The notes beneath the pieces were generated by a model. It saw nothing but the letters and a program-made list of their open reading frames with translations, did no database searches and had not been told where the DNA came from. Shown here in pieces: positions 16,625 through 25,168 of a stretch of 64,000 nucleotides of DNA. The translations under genes and the position numbers were made by a program. Within the stretch, counting starts at the first letter, position 1. The number at the start of each line of letters is the position of its first letter. The DNA is from Amycolatopsis mediterranei (GTDB lineage: Bacteria > Actinomycetota > Actinomycetes > Mycobacteriales > Pseudonocardiaceae), in NCBI RefSeq assembly GCF_026017845.1, contig NZ_CP100416.1, forward strand, positions 9,612,366 to 9,676,365, given 5' to 3'.

Positions 16625-17294
16625 AGAGACGCACCTCTTCCTGGTGATGCCGGGCGTGGGCCTCGGCGAACAGATCCAACGCGGGCGACCCCGGCGACGG
16701 CAGCGCCGCCGGGTCGTCCCCCGCCACCGCGGCCGCCTCCGAACAGACCGAACGCAAGTCCAGCCGCGCGACCACGGCGTTGACGGCGAACGGATCCAGG
16801 CCGAGCAACCGCACCGCGGCACTCGCCGGACCGCTGACCGACAGGTAGGCGGCCGCCATCGCCGCGTCCTCCGGCGACCCACCGGCCACCCCGGCCAGCG
16901 CGCCCAGCACCACCGGGTGATGGGGACGCGGAGTCTCCGTCAGCAACCCCTCCAGCACGGGTGACGGCCAAGCGATCCGGCCGGCTCGTGCGGTTCCCCG
17001 CCCCTGCGCCCGCGAAGCCTCCCGCTGAGCGAGCGACGGCGTCCGCGCGTCCAGCTCGGCGTCCAACCGCGACCAATGCCCGGGTGGGACAGCGCGCGCC
17101 GCCGCATGTGCCGAAGCAGCGGCGAAGACCGCCGCCAGGAATCCCGCCGTCCGCAACCGTCCGGAAAGGAATCCCGGCAGATCGCGAACCGAGGTCACCA
17201 GGCGGCGGGAAACGACTTCCTCCAGCCCGCCACTGTGGACGTGCCCGCCGCCGGGGAAGCGGGAGTCCGCGAGGATCAGCGCCGAGAGGTCCAT
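16614..17294 (-). CDS. ureF: Urease accessory protein UreF
   Basis: A 226-residue all-helical UreF, the GTPase-regulating subunit of the urease maturation complex. The N-terminal LILADSRFPGGGHVHSGGLE is the family opening (S/D-x-x-F-P-x-G-x-x-x-H-S). Mid-protein HHPVVLGALAGVAGG, followed by AAYLSVSGPASAAVRLLGLDP, matches the core helices. The ATG overlaps the ureC stop by one base (TGATG), consistent with coupled translation. The C-terminus is compact and slightly divergent. Confidence 0.92.
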   Translation of the reverse strand: MDLSALILADSRFPGGGHVHSGGLEEVVSRRLVTSVRDLPGFLSGRLRTAGFLAAVFAAASAHAAARAVPPGHWSRLDAELDARTPSLAQREASRAQGRGTARAGRIAWPSPVLEGLLTETPRPHHPVVLGALAGVAGGSPEDAAMAAAYLSVSGPASAAVRLLGLDPFAVNAVVARLDLRSVCSEAAAVAGDDPAALPSPGSPALDLFAEAHARHHQEEVRLFAS

Positions 17295-19009
17295 CAGAAC
17301 AAGAAGTACCGTTGGGCCATCGGCAGTTCCGTCACCGGCTGCGGCTCGACCAGCTCACCGTCGACGTGCACGGCGAAGCTGTCCGGCTCGACGCGGACGT
17401 CCGGTGTCGTGTCGTTGAGCACCATGTCCGCCTTCGTCCGTGCGCGCATGTTCGACACCGCCACCAGCGGCCGGGTGATGCCGAAGGTCTCGCGCAAGCC
17501 ACTGTCCAAAGCGGACGGTGCGACGAAGTGCAGGCTCAACGCAGCTCCGATCGACGCGCCGAACATCGGCCGCGCCATGACCGGCTGCGGGGTCGGGATG
17601 GACGCGTTCGCGTCGCCCATCGCCGCCCACGCCGGGAAGCCGCCCTTGAGCACCACGTGCGGGCGGACGCCGAAGAACTTCGGCTCCCACAGCACCAGGT
17701 CCGCGAGCTTGCCGACCTCGACCGAGCCGATCTCGGTCTCCATGCCGTGCGCGATGGCCGGGTTGATCGTGTATTTGGCGACATAGCGACGCGCCCGCAG
17801 GTTGTCGGCCGCGCCGTCGCCGGGCAGGGCGCCGCGACGGCGTTTCATCACGTGCGCGGTCTGCCAGGTCCGGATGATCACCTCGCCGATCCGGCCCATC
17901 GCCTGGGAGTCCGAGCTCATCATCGAAATGGCGCCCATGTCGTGCAGGACGTCTTCGGCGGCGATCGTCGTCGGCCGGATCCGGCTCTCGGCGAAGGCCA
18001 GGTCCTCGGGCACCGACGGGTTGAGGTGGTGGCAGACCACCAGCATGTCGAGGTGCTCGTCGAGGGTGTTGGCCGTGTGCGGGCGGGTCGGGTTGGTCGA
18101 CGACGGCAGCACGTTCGGCAGCGAGACGACCTGGATGATGTCCGGCGCGTGCCCGCCGCCGGCCCCTTCGGTGTGGTACGCGTTGATCGAGCGGCCACCG
18201 ATGGCGTCCACAGTGGACTCCAGGAAGCCGGCCTCGTTCAGCGTGTCCGTGTGGATGGCCACCTGGACGCCGGCTTCGTCGGCGACGGTCAGGCAAGCGT
18301 CGATGGCGGCCGGGGTGGTGCCCCAGTCCTCGTGCAGCTTGAACCCGCCCGCGCCCGCCGCCAGCTGTTCGCGCAGCGCCTCGTGCCGCACGGTGTTTCC
18401 CTTTCCCAGCAACAGGACGTTGACCGGGTAACCGTCCATGGCGGACAGCATCCGGCCGAGGTTCCACGCGCCGGGGGTAACGGTCGTGGCCTTGGTGCCT
18501 TCGTTGGGACCGGTGCCGCCCCCGACCAGGGTGGTCAGCCCGGCGGCCAGCGCCGTGTCGACGAGCTGCGGGCAGATGAAGTGGACGTGGCAGTCGATCC
18601 CGCCCGCGGTGAGGATCTTGCCGTTGCCGGACAGGACCTCCGTCGACGGTCCGATCACCAGCGCCGGGTCGACGCCGTCCATCGTGTCCGGGTTGCCCGC
18701 CTTGCCGATGCCGACGATCCGGCCGTCGCGCACCCCGACGTCGGCCTTGACGACGCCCCAGTGGTCGAGGATGACGGCGCCGGTGATGATCAGGTCGGGC
18801 GCGCCCTCGGCCCGGGTCGCCGTCCCCTGGCCCATGGACTCGCGGATGACCTTGCCGCCGCCGAAGAGCACTTCGTCGCCGGAGCCGCCGGGCCCCATCG
18901 AGCGGTCCTCGGTGACCTCGATCAGCAGGTCGGTGTCGGCGAGCCGGATCCGGTCGCCGGTGGTCGGGCCGAACAGCTCGGCGTAGCGCTCGCGGTCGAT
19001 TTGCGGCAT
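17294..19009 (-). CDS. ureC: Urease alpha subunit
   Basis: A 571-residue catalytic subunit that hydrolyses urea to ammonia and carbamate. Counting from ATG 19009, all nickel-site residues are present: His141 and His143 (DCHVHF), carbamylated Lys224 (GFKLHEDWG), His253 (AIHTDTLNE), His279 (AYHTEG) and Asp367 (SSDSQAMGR). The mobile-flap Cys326-His327 pair is also there (VVCHHLNPS). These match the classical Klebsiella numbering with a constant offset of +7. An upstream in-frame extension overlaps ureB and is rejected. The gene is coupled to ureB and ureF by single-base overlaps. Confidence 0.97.
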   Translation of the reverse strand: MPQIDRERYAELFGPTTGDRIRLADTDLLIEVTEDRSMGPGGSGDEVLFGGGKVIRESMGQGTATRAEGAPDLIITGAVILDHWGVVKADVGVRDGRIVGIGKAGNPDTMDGVDPALVIGPSTEVLSGNGKILTAGGIDCHVHFICPQLVDTALAAGLTTLVGGGTGPNEGTKATTVTPGAWNLGRMLSAMDGYPVNVLLLGKGNTVRHEALREQLAAGAGGFKLHEDWGTTPAAIDACLTVADEAGVQVAIHTDTLNEAGFLESTVDAIGGRSINAYHTEGAGGGHAPDIIQVVSLPNVLPSSTNPTRPHTANTLDEHLDMLVVCHHLNPSVPEDLAFAESRIRPTTIAAEDVLHDMGAISMMSSDSQAMGRIGEVIIRTWQTAHVMKRRRGALPGDGAADNLRARRYVAKYTINPAIAHGMETEIGSVEVGKLADLVLWEPKFFGVRPHVVLKGGFPAWAAMGDANASIPTPQPVMARPMFGASIGAALSLHFVAPSALDSGLRETFGITRPLVAVSNMRARTKADMVLNDTTPDVRVEPDSFAVHVDGELVEPQPVTELPMAQRYFLF

Positions 19010-19314
19010 CAGAAGTCCCCCGCGAATTCCGACCGAAGGCCCGGCACGCGGCGCGCGCCGGCCAGGGGAACGAGATCGACTTCCCGTTCGACGCCGGGTT
19101 CGAACCGCACCGACGTCCCGGCGGGCACGTCGAGCCGGTGGCCGCGGGCGGCGTCCCGGTCGAACTCGAGGCCCGGGTTCACGGCCGCGAAGTGGTAGTG
19201 CGAGCCGACCTGCACCGGCCGGTCGCCGAGGTTCCGCACCAGCAGCCGGACGCGCGCGCGGCCGGGGTTCAGCTCGACCGGCTCGTCGCCGGGAATGATC
19301 TCGCCAGGGCGCAT
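19009..19314 (-). CDS. ureB: Urease beta subunit
   Basis: A 101-residue structural subunit of urease. It has the family opening RPGEIIPGDEPVELNPGR and the conserved core GDRPVQVGSHYHFAAVNPGL, plus VPAGTSVRFEPG. I chose ATG 19314 (MRPGEII); an in-frame start at 19338 would overlap ureA. The stop overlaps the ureC start by one base (TGATG). Confidence 0.96.
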   Translation of the reverse strand: MRPGEIIPGDEPVELNPGRARVRLLVRNLGDRPVQVGSHYHFAAVNPGLEFDRDAARGHRLDVPAGTSVRFEPGVEREVDLVPLAGARRVPGLRSEFAGDF

Positions 19315-19334
19315 GCAGCTGCCTTTCACACGAT

Positions 19335-19637
19335 TCACACGATCGGGTCGTGCACGGTGACGAGCTTCGTGCCGTCCGGGAACGTGGCCTCGACCTGCAC
19401 GGAGTCGACCATCTCCGGCACGCCGTCCAGCACCTGCGCCCGGGAGAGCACGGTCCGGCCGCCGGCCACCAGCTCACTGACCGTGCGGCCGTCGCGGGCA
19501 CCTTCGAGGACGTGGTCGGTGATGAGCGCGACCGCCTCGGGGTAGTTGAGCCGGACGCCTCGGTCCAGCCGCTTCCGCGCGACGTCGGCCGCCACGTGGA
19601 TGAGCAGCTTGTCGCGCTCCTGCGGGCTGAGGTGCAT
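19335..19637 (-). CDS. ureA: Urease gamma subunit
   Basis: A 100-residue urease gamma subunit, first gene of the operon. Diagnostic segments are HLSPQERDKLLIHVAADVAR, LNYPEAVALITDHVLEGARDG, and VQVEATFPDGTKLVTVHDPI at the C-terminus. It is separated from ureB by 20 bp. The promoter must lie in the 289 bp shared with the divergent citrate synthase gene. Confidence 0.97.
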   Translation of the reverse strand: MHLSPQERDKLLIHVAADVARKRLDRGVRLNYPEAVALITDHVLEGARDGRTVSELVAGGRTVLSRAQVLDGVPEMVDSVQVEATFPDGTKLVTVHDPIV

Positions 19638-19926
19638 GCGCTAGGTCTATCACCCGAAACGTGGCGGCGCCTGGTTCGGAAACACAGGATTTACCTGGTC
19701 TTCGTCACACTGAGTGGTGAAAATTCTCCGGACCGGAGGCCTCGGTGACTGAATCGTTCTCGTAATCGTGACCGAAACCACCACATCTTTCGATTGCCAG
19801 TGGCCGGTCAAGAGAGCAAGGTCTATCCATCCGTGCGATGTGGCGCGCGTTCAGTGCGCTTCCTCCAACCGCGCGACCAGCAGTAACCAGCCGGGGAAAA
19901 AGCGCACCGAAAGGTCCCGCGAAACA
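19638..19926. promoter_or_regulatory. Divergent intergenic region ureA / citrate synthase
   Basis: No convincing gene is present. A perfect dyad CTCCGG-A-CCGGAG lies at 19726-19738, near the middle, and the DNA around 19660-19760 is distinctly more AT-rich than the genes, as expected for promoters. I found no clear nitrogen-regulator (GlnR) box by eye. Confidence 0.4.
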
Positions 19927-21075
19927 GTGACTACCTCCACGATCAGCAAGCCACAGCCGTCCGGCCAACCCGACGACGGCTTCCGACCGGGCCTGGAGGG
20001 CGTTGTCGCCTTCCACACCGAAATCGCCGAACCCGACCGGGACGGCGGTGCCCTGCGCTACCGCGGCGTCGACATCGAGGACCTCGCCGGCAAGGTGACC
20101 TTCGGCGACGTCTGGGGCCTCCTCGTGGACGGCCGGTTCGGGCACGGCCTGCCGCCCGCCGAGCCGTTCCCGCTGCCGGTGCACACCGGTGACGTCCGGG
20201 TGGACGTCCAGGCCGCGCTGGCCATGCTCGCGCCGATCTGGGGCTACCGCCCGCTGCTCGACATCACCGACGAAGAGGCCCGCGAGCAGCTGGCCCGCGC
20301 TTCGGTGATGGCGCTGTCCTACGTCGCCCAGTCGGCGCGCGGGATCGGCCAGCCCGCGGTGCCGCAGACCCGCGTGGACGAGGCCCACTCCATCACCGAG
20401 CGGTTCCTGATCCGCTGGCGCGGCGAGCCGGACCCGGCGCACGTCAAGGCCTTGGACGCCTACTGGGTGTCGGCCGCCGAGCACGGTCTCAACGCCTCGA
20501 CCTTCACCGCCCGCGTCATCGCCTCCACCGGCGCGGACGTGGCGGCGGCGATGTCCGGCGCCATCGGCGCGATGTCGGGTCCGCTGCACGGCGGCGCCCC
20601 GGCGCGCGTGCTGCCGATGATCGAAGAGGTCGAGCGCACCGGCGACCCGGCGGCCCTGGTCAAGGGCATCCTCGACCGCAAGGAACGCCTGATGGGCTTC
20701 GGCCACCGCGTCTACCGCGCCGAGGACCCGCGGGCGCGCGTGCTGCGCCGGACTTGCCAGGAGCTCGGCGCGACCCGCTTCGAGGCGGCCGCCGCGCTGG
20801 AGCAGGCGGCGCTGAAGGAGCTGCGCGAGCGGCGTCCGGATCACCCGATCGAGACCAACGTCGAGTTCTGGGCCGCGGTCATCCTGGACTTCGCGCAGGT
20901 CCCGCCGCACATGATGCCCGCGATGTTCAGCTCGGCCCGCACTGCCGGCTGGGCCGCGCACATCCTGGAGCAGAAGCGCACCGGCCGCCTGGTGCGGCCG
21001 TCGGCCAAGTACGTCGGCCCGGCGCCGCGCACCCCCGAGGACGTCGAGGGCTGGGAGCTCGTCACCAAGCACTGA
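19927..21075 (+). CDS. citA: Citrate synthase (citrate synthase 2 type)
   Basis: A 382-residue citrate synthase condensing acetyl-CoA with oxaloacetate. The active-site pieces are GPLHGGAPARV with the substrate His, GFGHRVYRAEDPRAR with the second His and the Arg/Asp region, and TNVEFWAAVILD. It is shorter than hexameric GltA types and fits the dimeric actinobacterial citrate synthase 2. I chose GTG 19927 (giving MTTSTISKPQ); further upstream in-frame sequence is unlike coding DNA. The gene ends at a strong hairpin shared with the convergent TetR gene. Confidence 0.93.
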   Translation: MTTSTISKPQPSGQPDDGFRPGLEGVVAFHTEIAEPDRDGGALRYRGVDIEDLAGKVTFGDVWGLLVDGRFGHGLPPAEPFPLPVHTGDVRVDVQAALAMLAPIWGYRPLLDITDEEAREQLARASVMALSYVAQSARGIGQPAVPQTRVDEAHSITERFLIRWRGEPDPAHVKALDAYWVSAAEHGLNASTFTARVIASTGADVAAAMSGAIGAMSGPLHGGAPARVLPMIEEVERTGDPAALVKGILDRKERLMGFGHRVYRAEDPRARVLRRTCQELGATRFEAAAALEQAALKELRERRPDHPIETNVEFWAAVILDFAQVPPHMMPAMFSSARTAGWAAHILEQKRTGRLVRPSAKYVGPAPRTPEDVEGWELVTKH

Positions 21076-21082
21076 CGCTCGT

Positions 21083-21703
21083 TCACGAACCGGCCGGTGC
21101 CTCCGCGGCGCCGGCCGGTTCGTGTTCCGCGGTGGCGGCGAGCATGGCCGTCAGCTGGTCGACCAGCCAGGTGTCGAGGCCTTCGCGCGCGACGCTGCGT
21201 TCCTGCAGCCAGCTCAGCAGGGCACCCTCGACGACGGCCGTCCAGCAGCGCAGGGTCAGCGAAAGCAGCGGCGAAGGATCTTCGACGCCGAGGGCGTCCA
21301 GGATCAGGGCCACCGCGCGGTTGCGGACCTCGTCGATCGCCGCGTCCGTCTCGGACGTCGCGATCACCGAACCGCTGCGCAGCAGGGCGATGTAGCCCGC
21401 GCGGTAGTGGCCGGCGACGTCGATCAGGCCGCGGACGGCCGCGCGCAGCCGCACCTCCGGCGGCCCCTCTTCGAGCCCGACCAAGCCGTCGATGAGCCCG
21501 TCGGTGACCGTGCGCAGGGCCTCGACCTGCAGGTCCCGCAGGTTCGGGAAGTACCGGTAGAACAACGGCCGCGACACCTCGGCGCGCGCGACGATGTCGT
21601 CCACGGTGACCAGTTCGGGCGCTCGCGAGCCGAACAGGTCGAGCGCGGCGCGGATCAGGTCGTCGCGGCGGGCCTGCGGCGACATCCGCCGCGGCCGGCT
21701 CAC
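21083..21703 (-). CDS. TetR/AcrR family regulator, coupled to the EphD-like fusion
   Basis: A 206-residue repressor with helix-turn-helix ARRDDLIRAALDLFGSRAPE, then TVDDIVARAEVSRPLFYRYFPNLRDL. I chose GTG 21703 because it overlaps the upstream gene's stop codon (GTGA), which is typical of a coupled cistron; ATG 21685 is the alternative. As the second gene of the operon headed by the hydrolase/reductase fusion, it probably represses its own operon through the tandem dyads at 23309-23336. Its last codons form one arm of the terminator. Confidence 0.9.
   Translation of the reverse strand: MSRPRRMSPQARRDDLIRAALDLFGSRAPELVTVDDIVARAEVSRPLFYRYFPNLRDLQVEALRTVTDGLIDGLVGLEEGPPEVRLRAAVRGLIDVAGHYRAGYIALLRSGSVIATSETDAAIDEVRNRAVALILDALGVEDPSPLLSLTLRCWTAVVEGALLSWLQERSVAREGLDTWLVDQLTAMLAATAEHEPAGAAEAPAGS
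21084..21124. terminator. Hairpin between citrate synthase and TetR
   Basis: CACGAACCGGCCGG (21084-21097) pairs perfectly with 21111-21124, and a further four pairs, one of them a T-G wobble, extend the stem. It begins 9 bp after the citrate synthase stop and lies within the last codons of the convergent TetR gene. Confidence 0.8.
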
Positions 21704-23313
21704 GGCGTCAGGTCCAGCTTCGCGGCTTTGCGGAGGAGCCCGGGTGTCAGTCGCGAAAGGACCAACGCGGCCTTCGCCTCCGGAGTGGACGGTGCGATCG
21801 CGAGGTCCTTTTCCACGGCACGGAGGATGTCCCGAGCCACCCCCTCGGGACCGGTCCGGGCACTGCCCGGGCACACCGCCGAGACGCCGATGTGGTCCGC
21901 CGCCAGCTCGGCCCGCAGGAAGACGCTCAGCGTCAGCACGGCCGCCTTCGTCGTGGCGTAGGCGGCGAGCACCTTCGAGGGCAAAGCGCCGTCCGCCGAA
22001 GCGAGGTTGACGATCTGGCCGCCTTCGGCGCGCTCGGCGAGCATCGGCGCGAACGCCCGGCAGCCGTGGATCACACCCCACAGGTTGACGTCGATGACGC
22101 GCTCCCAGTCCTCGACGGACGTGTCGAGGAACGGCCCGGACATGCCGATGCCGGCGTTGTTCACCACGATGTCGGGCACCCCGTGCTCGGCGCGGACCCG
22201 CTCGGCGAAGCGGTGCACGGCGTCGCCGTCCGCGGAGTCCACTGTGTACTCGGCGAGTCCGTGGTCGCCCAGCAGCTTCAGGGTTTCCGCGGCACTGGCT
22301 GCGTCGATGTCGGTGATGACGACGTCGGCGCCCCGCTCGGCGAAGGCCAGCGCGGTGGCGCGGCCGATCCCGCTGCCCGCCCCGGTGACGACGACGAGCC
22401 GGTGCACGAAGGGCCCGGCGTCGACGCGGGCGCGGCGCAGCCCCCGGCTTTCGGTGCCGGTCTCGGCGTACTCGATCAGCTCGGCCGCCGCCGCGGCCAC
22501 CACGTCCGGCCGCGCCCTGGTCACCCAGTGCGTCCCGACGATCCGGCGGATCCGCAGGTCGGGCACCCAGCGGGTGACCTCGGTCTGCAGCGGTGTCGTG
22601 ACGTAGGCGTCCCCGGTCGGCGCCAGCACCTGCACCGGGACGTCAACCGGCCGGGGTGCGGGCCGCGAGAGCCGGGTGAACATGTTGGCGCGGTAGAGCT
22701 GGAGGCCGTGCAGGCCGTCGGACTTGTCCGGCGGCGCCGCGTCCGGCTCCATCCGCTGGATCTGCTTGCCCAGCAAACCGGTGCGCCACAGCAGGTCCGG
22801 GACGAGCGGGATCTGGAACGCCAGGATGTACCACGAGTGCAGGAACTGGTTCAGCGCGTTCCTGAGCCGCTTCGGCGTCGGGCGGCGCAGCTGGGCGCGG
22901 AACCACGCGCCGGCGTGGTCGAGGCTCGGCCCGGAGAGGGATGTGTAGGAGGCGATCCGCCCGCGCAGGCCCTCCCCGGTGACGGCGTGCCAGGTCTGGA
23001 TCGAGCCCCAGTCGTGGGCGACCAGGTGCACCTTGCCGGTCGGCTGCACCTCGTCGACGACCGCACGCAGGTCGTCGGCCAGCTGGTCCAGCCGGTAGGA
23101 CGCGCGTCCCGGCGGCTTGTCCGACTGTCCCGCCCCGCGGACGTCGTAGGTGACGACGCGGTGTTCCGCGGCCAGCCGGGCGGCCACCCCGCCCCACATC
23201 GAGCTGTTGTCGGGGTAGCCGTGCACGAGCACGACCGTGGGCCCGTCGTTCCGGCCGTCGACGGTCACGGAAAGGCGGACACCGTCGCTGGCGGTCACCC
23301 ACTTGTGAGACAT
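21700..23313 (-). CDS. Alpha/beta hydrolase fused to short-chain dehydrogenase (EphD-like)
   Basis: A 537-residue two-domain enzyme. Residues 1-290 form an epoxide-hydrolase-like alpha/beta hydrolase: VVLVHGYPDNSSMW (oxyanion HGxP), then VAHDWGSIQTW with the nucleophile Asp. Residues 300-537 form a Rossmann SDR domain: VVTGAGSGIGRATA, VNNAGIGMSG, and YATTK as the Y-x-x-x-K pair. The order matches mycobacterial EphD, reported to act on epoxy-mycolates. Here the hydrophobic acyl target is an inference only. It is coupled to the TetR gene, and tandem dyads overlap its start. Confidence 0.88.
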   Translation of the reverse strand: MSHKWVTASDGVRLSVTVDGRNDGPTVVLVHGYPDNSSMWGGVAARLAAEHRVVTYDVRGAGQSDKPPGRASYRLDQLADDLRAVVDEVQPTGKVHLVAHDWGSIQTWHAVTGEGLRGRIASYTSLSGPSLDHAGAWFRAQLRRPTPKRLRNALNQFLHSWYILAFQIPLVPDLLWRTGLLGKQIQRMEPDAAPPDKSDGLHGLQLYRANMFTRLSRPAPRPVDVPVQVLAPTGDAYVTTPLQTEVTRWVPDLRIRRIVGTHWVTRARPDVVAAAAAELIEYAETGTESRGLRRARVDAGPFVHRLVVVTGAGSGIGRATALAFAERGADVVITDIDAASAAETLKLLGDHGLAEYTVDSADGDAVHRFAERVRAEHGVPDIVVNNAGIGMSGPFLDTSVEDWERVIDVNLWGVIHGCRAFAPMLAERAEGGQIVNLASADGALPSKVLAAYATTKAAVLTLSVFLRAELAADHIGVSAVCPGSARTGPEGVARDILRAVEKDLAIAPSTPEAKAALVLSRLTPGLLRKAAKLDLTP

Positions 23314-23336
23314 TCTGTCATGTTAGACAACTTGTC
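23309..23336. promoter_or_regulatory. Tandem GACA-N3-TGTC operator at the EphD-like/TetR operon start
   Basis: GACATTCTGTC (23309-23319) and GACAACTTGTC (23326-23336) are two inverted repeats with the same GACA-N3-TGTC core, centres 17 bp apart. The first covers the ATG at 23311-23313, so a bound protein would block initiation. This is the best candidate site for the coupled TetR protein. Confidence 0.6.
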
Positions 23337-23513
23337 AACAGTGTGTTCACCCGCGCGGCGGTTCCGCGGGCTCGAACGTTCGGATTTTTGTTTGCATGAC
23401 AGCGTTTTCGTGGTTCCACGGGAAACCAAGCCCCCGTGTCCACCGAACGGTGGACAGCGGGATTCAGCCGCCCGTTGGTCGGATCTCGCGGCGCGAGCGA
23501 GCAGGCTTCGAGC

Positions 23514-24353
23514 ATGACCACAGCAGTCAGCGTGCGCGGCCTGCGCAAGCAGTACCCGGGTCACCTCGCGGTGGCCGGGCTCGATCTGGAGATTGCCCAG
23601 GGCGAGGTGTTCTCCCTGCTCGGCCCGAACGGCGCGGGGAAGACCACGACCGTCGAGATCCTCGAAGGGCACCGCCGGCGGACGGCCGGCGAGGTCACCG
23701 TGCTCGGCGAGGATCCCGGCAAGGCCGGCCGCGCCTGGCGGGCCCGGCTCGGCATCGTCCTGCAGACGGCGACCGACGCCGCCGAGCTGAGCGTCGCCGA
23801 GACCGTCCGGCACTTCGCGAAGTACTACCCCGACCCGCGCGACCCGGACGAGGTGATCGACAAGGTCGGCCTCACCGAGAAGGCCGGGGCGCGGATCAAG
23901 ACGCTCTCCGGCGGGCAACGCCGCCGCGTCGACGTCGCGCTCGGCATCATCGGGCGCCCCGAGCTGCTCTTCCTCGACGAGCCGACCACCGGCTTCGACC
24001 CCGAGGCGCGGCGGCAGTTCTGGGCGCTGATCAGCGACCTCGCCGCCGAAGGCACCACCATCCTGCTCACCACGCACTACCTCGACGAGGCCGAAGCGCT
24101 CGCCGACCGCGTCGCGGTGATCGCGCGCGGCGAGATCGTCGCGCAGGACACCCCGCAGAACCTGGGCGGCCGGGCGGCCGCCGAGGCCACCGTGCGCTGG
24201 GTCGACGACCGCGGCGAGCACGTCGAGCGGACCGCGTACCCGACCAAGCTCGTCACCGAGGTCTCTGCTGGGGGTAGGGAGCTCGCCGGGCTGACCGTGA
24301 CCAGGCCGAGCCTGGAGGACATCTACCTCGACCTGATCGGAGACCAGGCATGA
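23514..24353 (+). CDS. ABC transporter ATP-binding protein (DrrA/drug type)
   Basis: A 279-residue ATPase of an export ABC system. Walker A is LLGPNGAGKTTTVEIL, the signature is LSGGQRRRVDVALG, Walker B is LLFLDEPTTGFDPEARR, and the H-loop is TTHYLDEAEAL. The C-terminal tail (TVRWVDDRGEHVERTA) is the DUF4162-like regulatory extension of DrrA-type proteins. ATG 23514 follows a purine-rich stretch; in-frame extension upstream is unlike coding DNA. It overlaps the permease start by 4 bp (ATGA). It begins a four-gene operon with permease, histidine kinase and response regulator. Confidence 0.93.
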   Translation: MTTAVSVRGLRKQYPGHLAVAGLDLEIAQGEVFSLLGPNGAGKTTTVEILEGHRRRTAGEVTVLGEDPGKAGRAWRARLGIVLQTATDAAELSVAETVRHFAKYYPDPRDPDEVIDKVGLTEKAGARIKTLSGGQRRRVDVALGIIGRPELLFLDEPTTGFDPEARRQFWALISDLAAEGTTILLTTHYLDEAEALADRVAVIARGEIVAQDTPQNLGGRAAAEATVRWVDDRGEHVERTAYPTKLVTEVSAGGRELAGLTVTRPSLEDIYLDLIGDQA

Positions 24354-25168
24354 GCACTGCGACATCCAGAGCCCTGCCCGGCCCGCTGTCCCTCGGCCTG
24401 GCCCGCGGCGGCTCCGAGCTGCGGCAGTTCTTCCGGAACAAGGAACAGGTGGTCTTCACCTTCTCCCTGCCCGCGGTGCTGATGGTCCTGCTCGGGTCCA
24501 TCCTGGACGGTCCGACGGCGCTCGACGGCGTCACCTCCGGCCAGCTGCTGGCGGCCGGGATGATCGGCTCCGGCATCGTCTCGACGTCGTTCAACAGCAT
24601 CGCGACCGGCGTCACGGCCGACCGCGAAACCGGCGCCCTCAAGCGCCTGCGCGGCACGCCGATGGCACCGGCGTCGTACTTCATCGGCAAGATGGCGCTG
24701 GTCGCGGTGTCCAGCCTGGCCCAGACGGTGCTGATGGCCGGCGTCGCCGTGCTGCTGTTCGGGCTGGAACTGCCGTCCGACCCGGCGAAGTGGCTGACGC
24801 TGCTGTGGGTCTTCGCGCTCGGCATCGTCTCGTGCACCCTGCTCGGGATCGCGATCAGCTCGCTCGCGAAGTCCACCAACGGCGCGGTCGCCATCGTGCA
24901 GATGCTGTACCTGGTGCTGCAGTTCATCTCCGGTGTGTTCGTCTCGCCGATCACGCACCTGCCGAAAGTTATGGTGGACATCGCGTCGTTCTTCCCGCTG
25001 AAGTGGATCTGCCAGGGTTTCCGGTCGGTCTTCCTGCCGGACGGCGCCGTGAGGATGGAGATGGCCGGGACATGGGAACTGCCGCGGGTGGCGCTGGTGC
25101 TGGCGATCTGGTGCGTGGCCGGAGCGGTGCTGGCGCGGCTGACCTTCCGGTGGACCGACACGAAGTGA
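24350..25168 (+). CDS. ABC transporter permease (ABC-2 type)
   Basis: A 272-residue ABC-2 permease with about six membrane helices. The amino-proximal RGGSELRQFFRNKEQVVF and the ADRETGALKRLRGTPMAP coupling segment are family marks. The C-terminal part has the ISGVFVSPITHLPKVM loop found in DrrB-like exporters. With the ATPase it should form a half-transporter dimer exporting a drug, lipid or peptide; the substrate is unknown. It overlaps both neighbours by 4 bp. Confidence 0.92.
   Translation: MSTATSRALPGPLSLGLARGGSELRQFFRNKEQVVFTFSLPAVLMVLLGSILDGPTALDGVTSGQLLAAGMIGSGIVSTSFNSIATGVTADRETGALKRLRGTPMAPASYFIGKMALVAVSSLAQTVLMAGVAVLLFGLELPSDPAKWLTLLWVFALGIVSCTLLGIAISSLAKSTNGAVAIVQMLYLVLQFISGVFVSPITHLPKVMVDIASFFPLKWICQGFRSVFLPDGAVRMEMAGTWELPRVALVLAIWCVAGAVLARLTFRWTDTK

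Noticed and set aside
19085..19105. GGGTTCGAACCGC resembling a tRNA T-loop
   Set aside because: It lies within ureB coding sequence and no acceptor stem or anticodon arm can be drawn around it. I found no convincing tRNA in the window.
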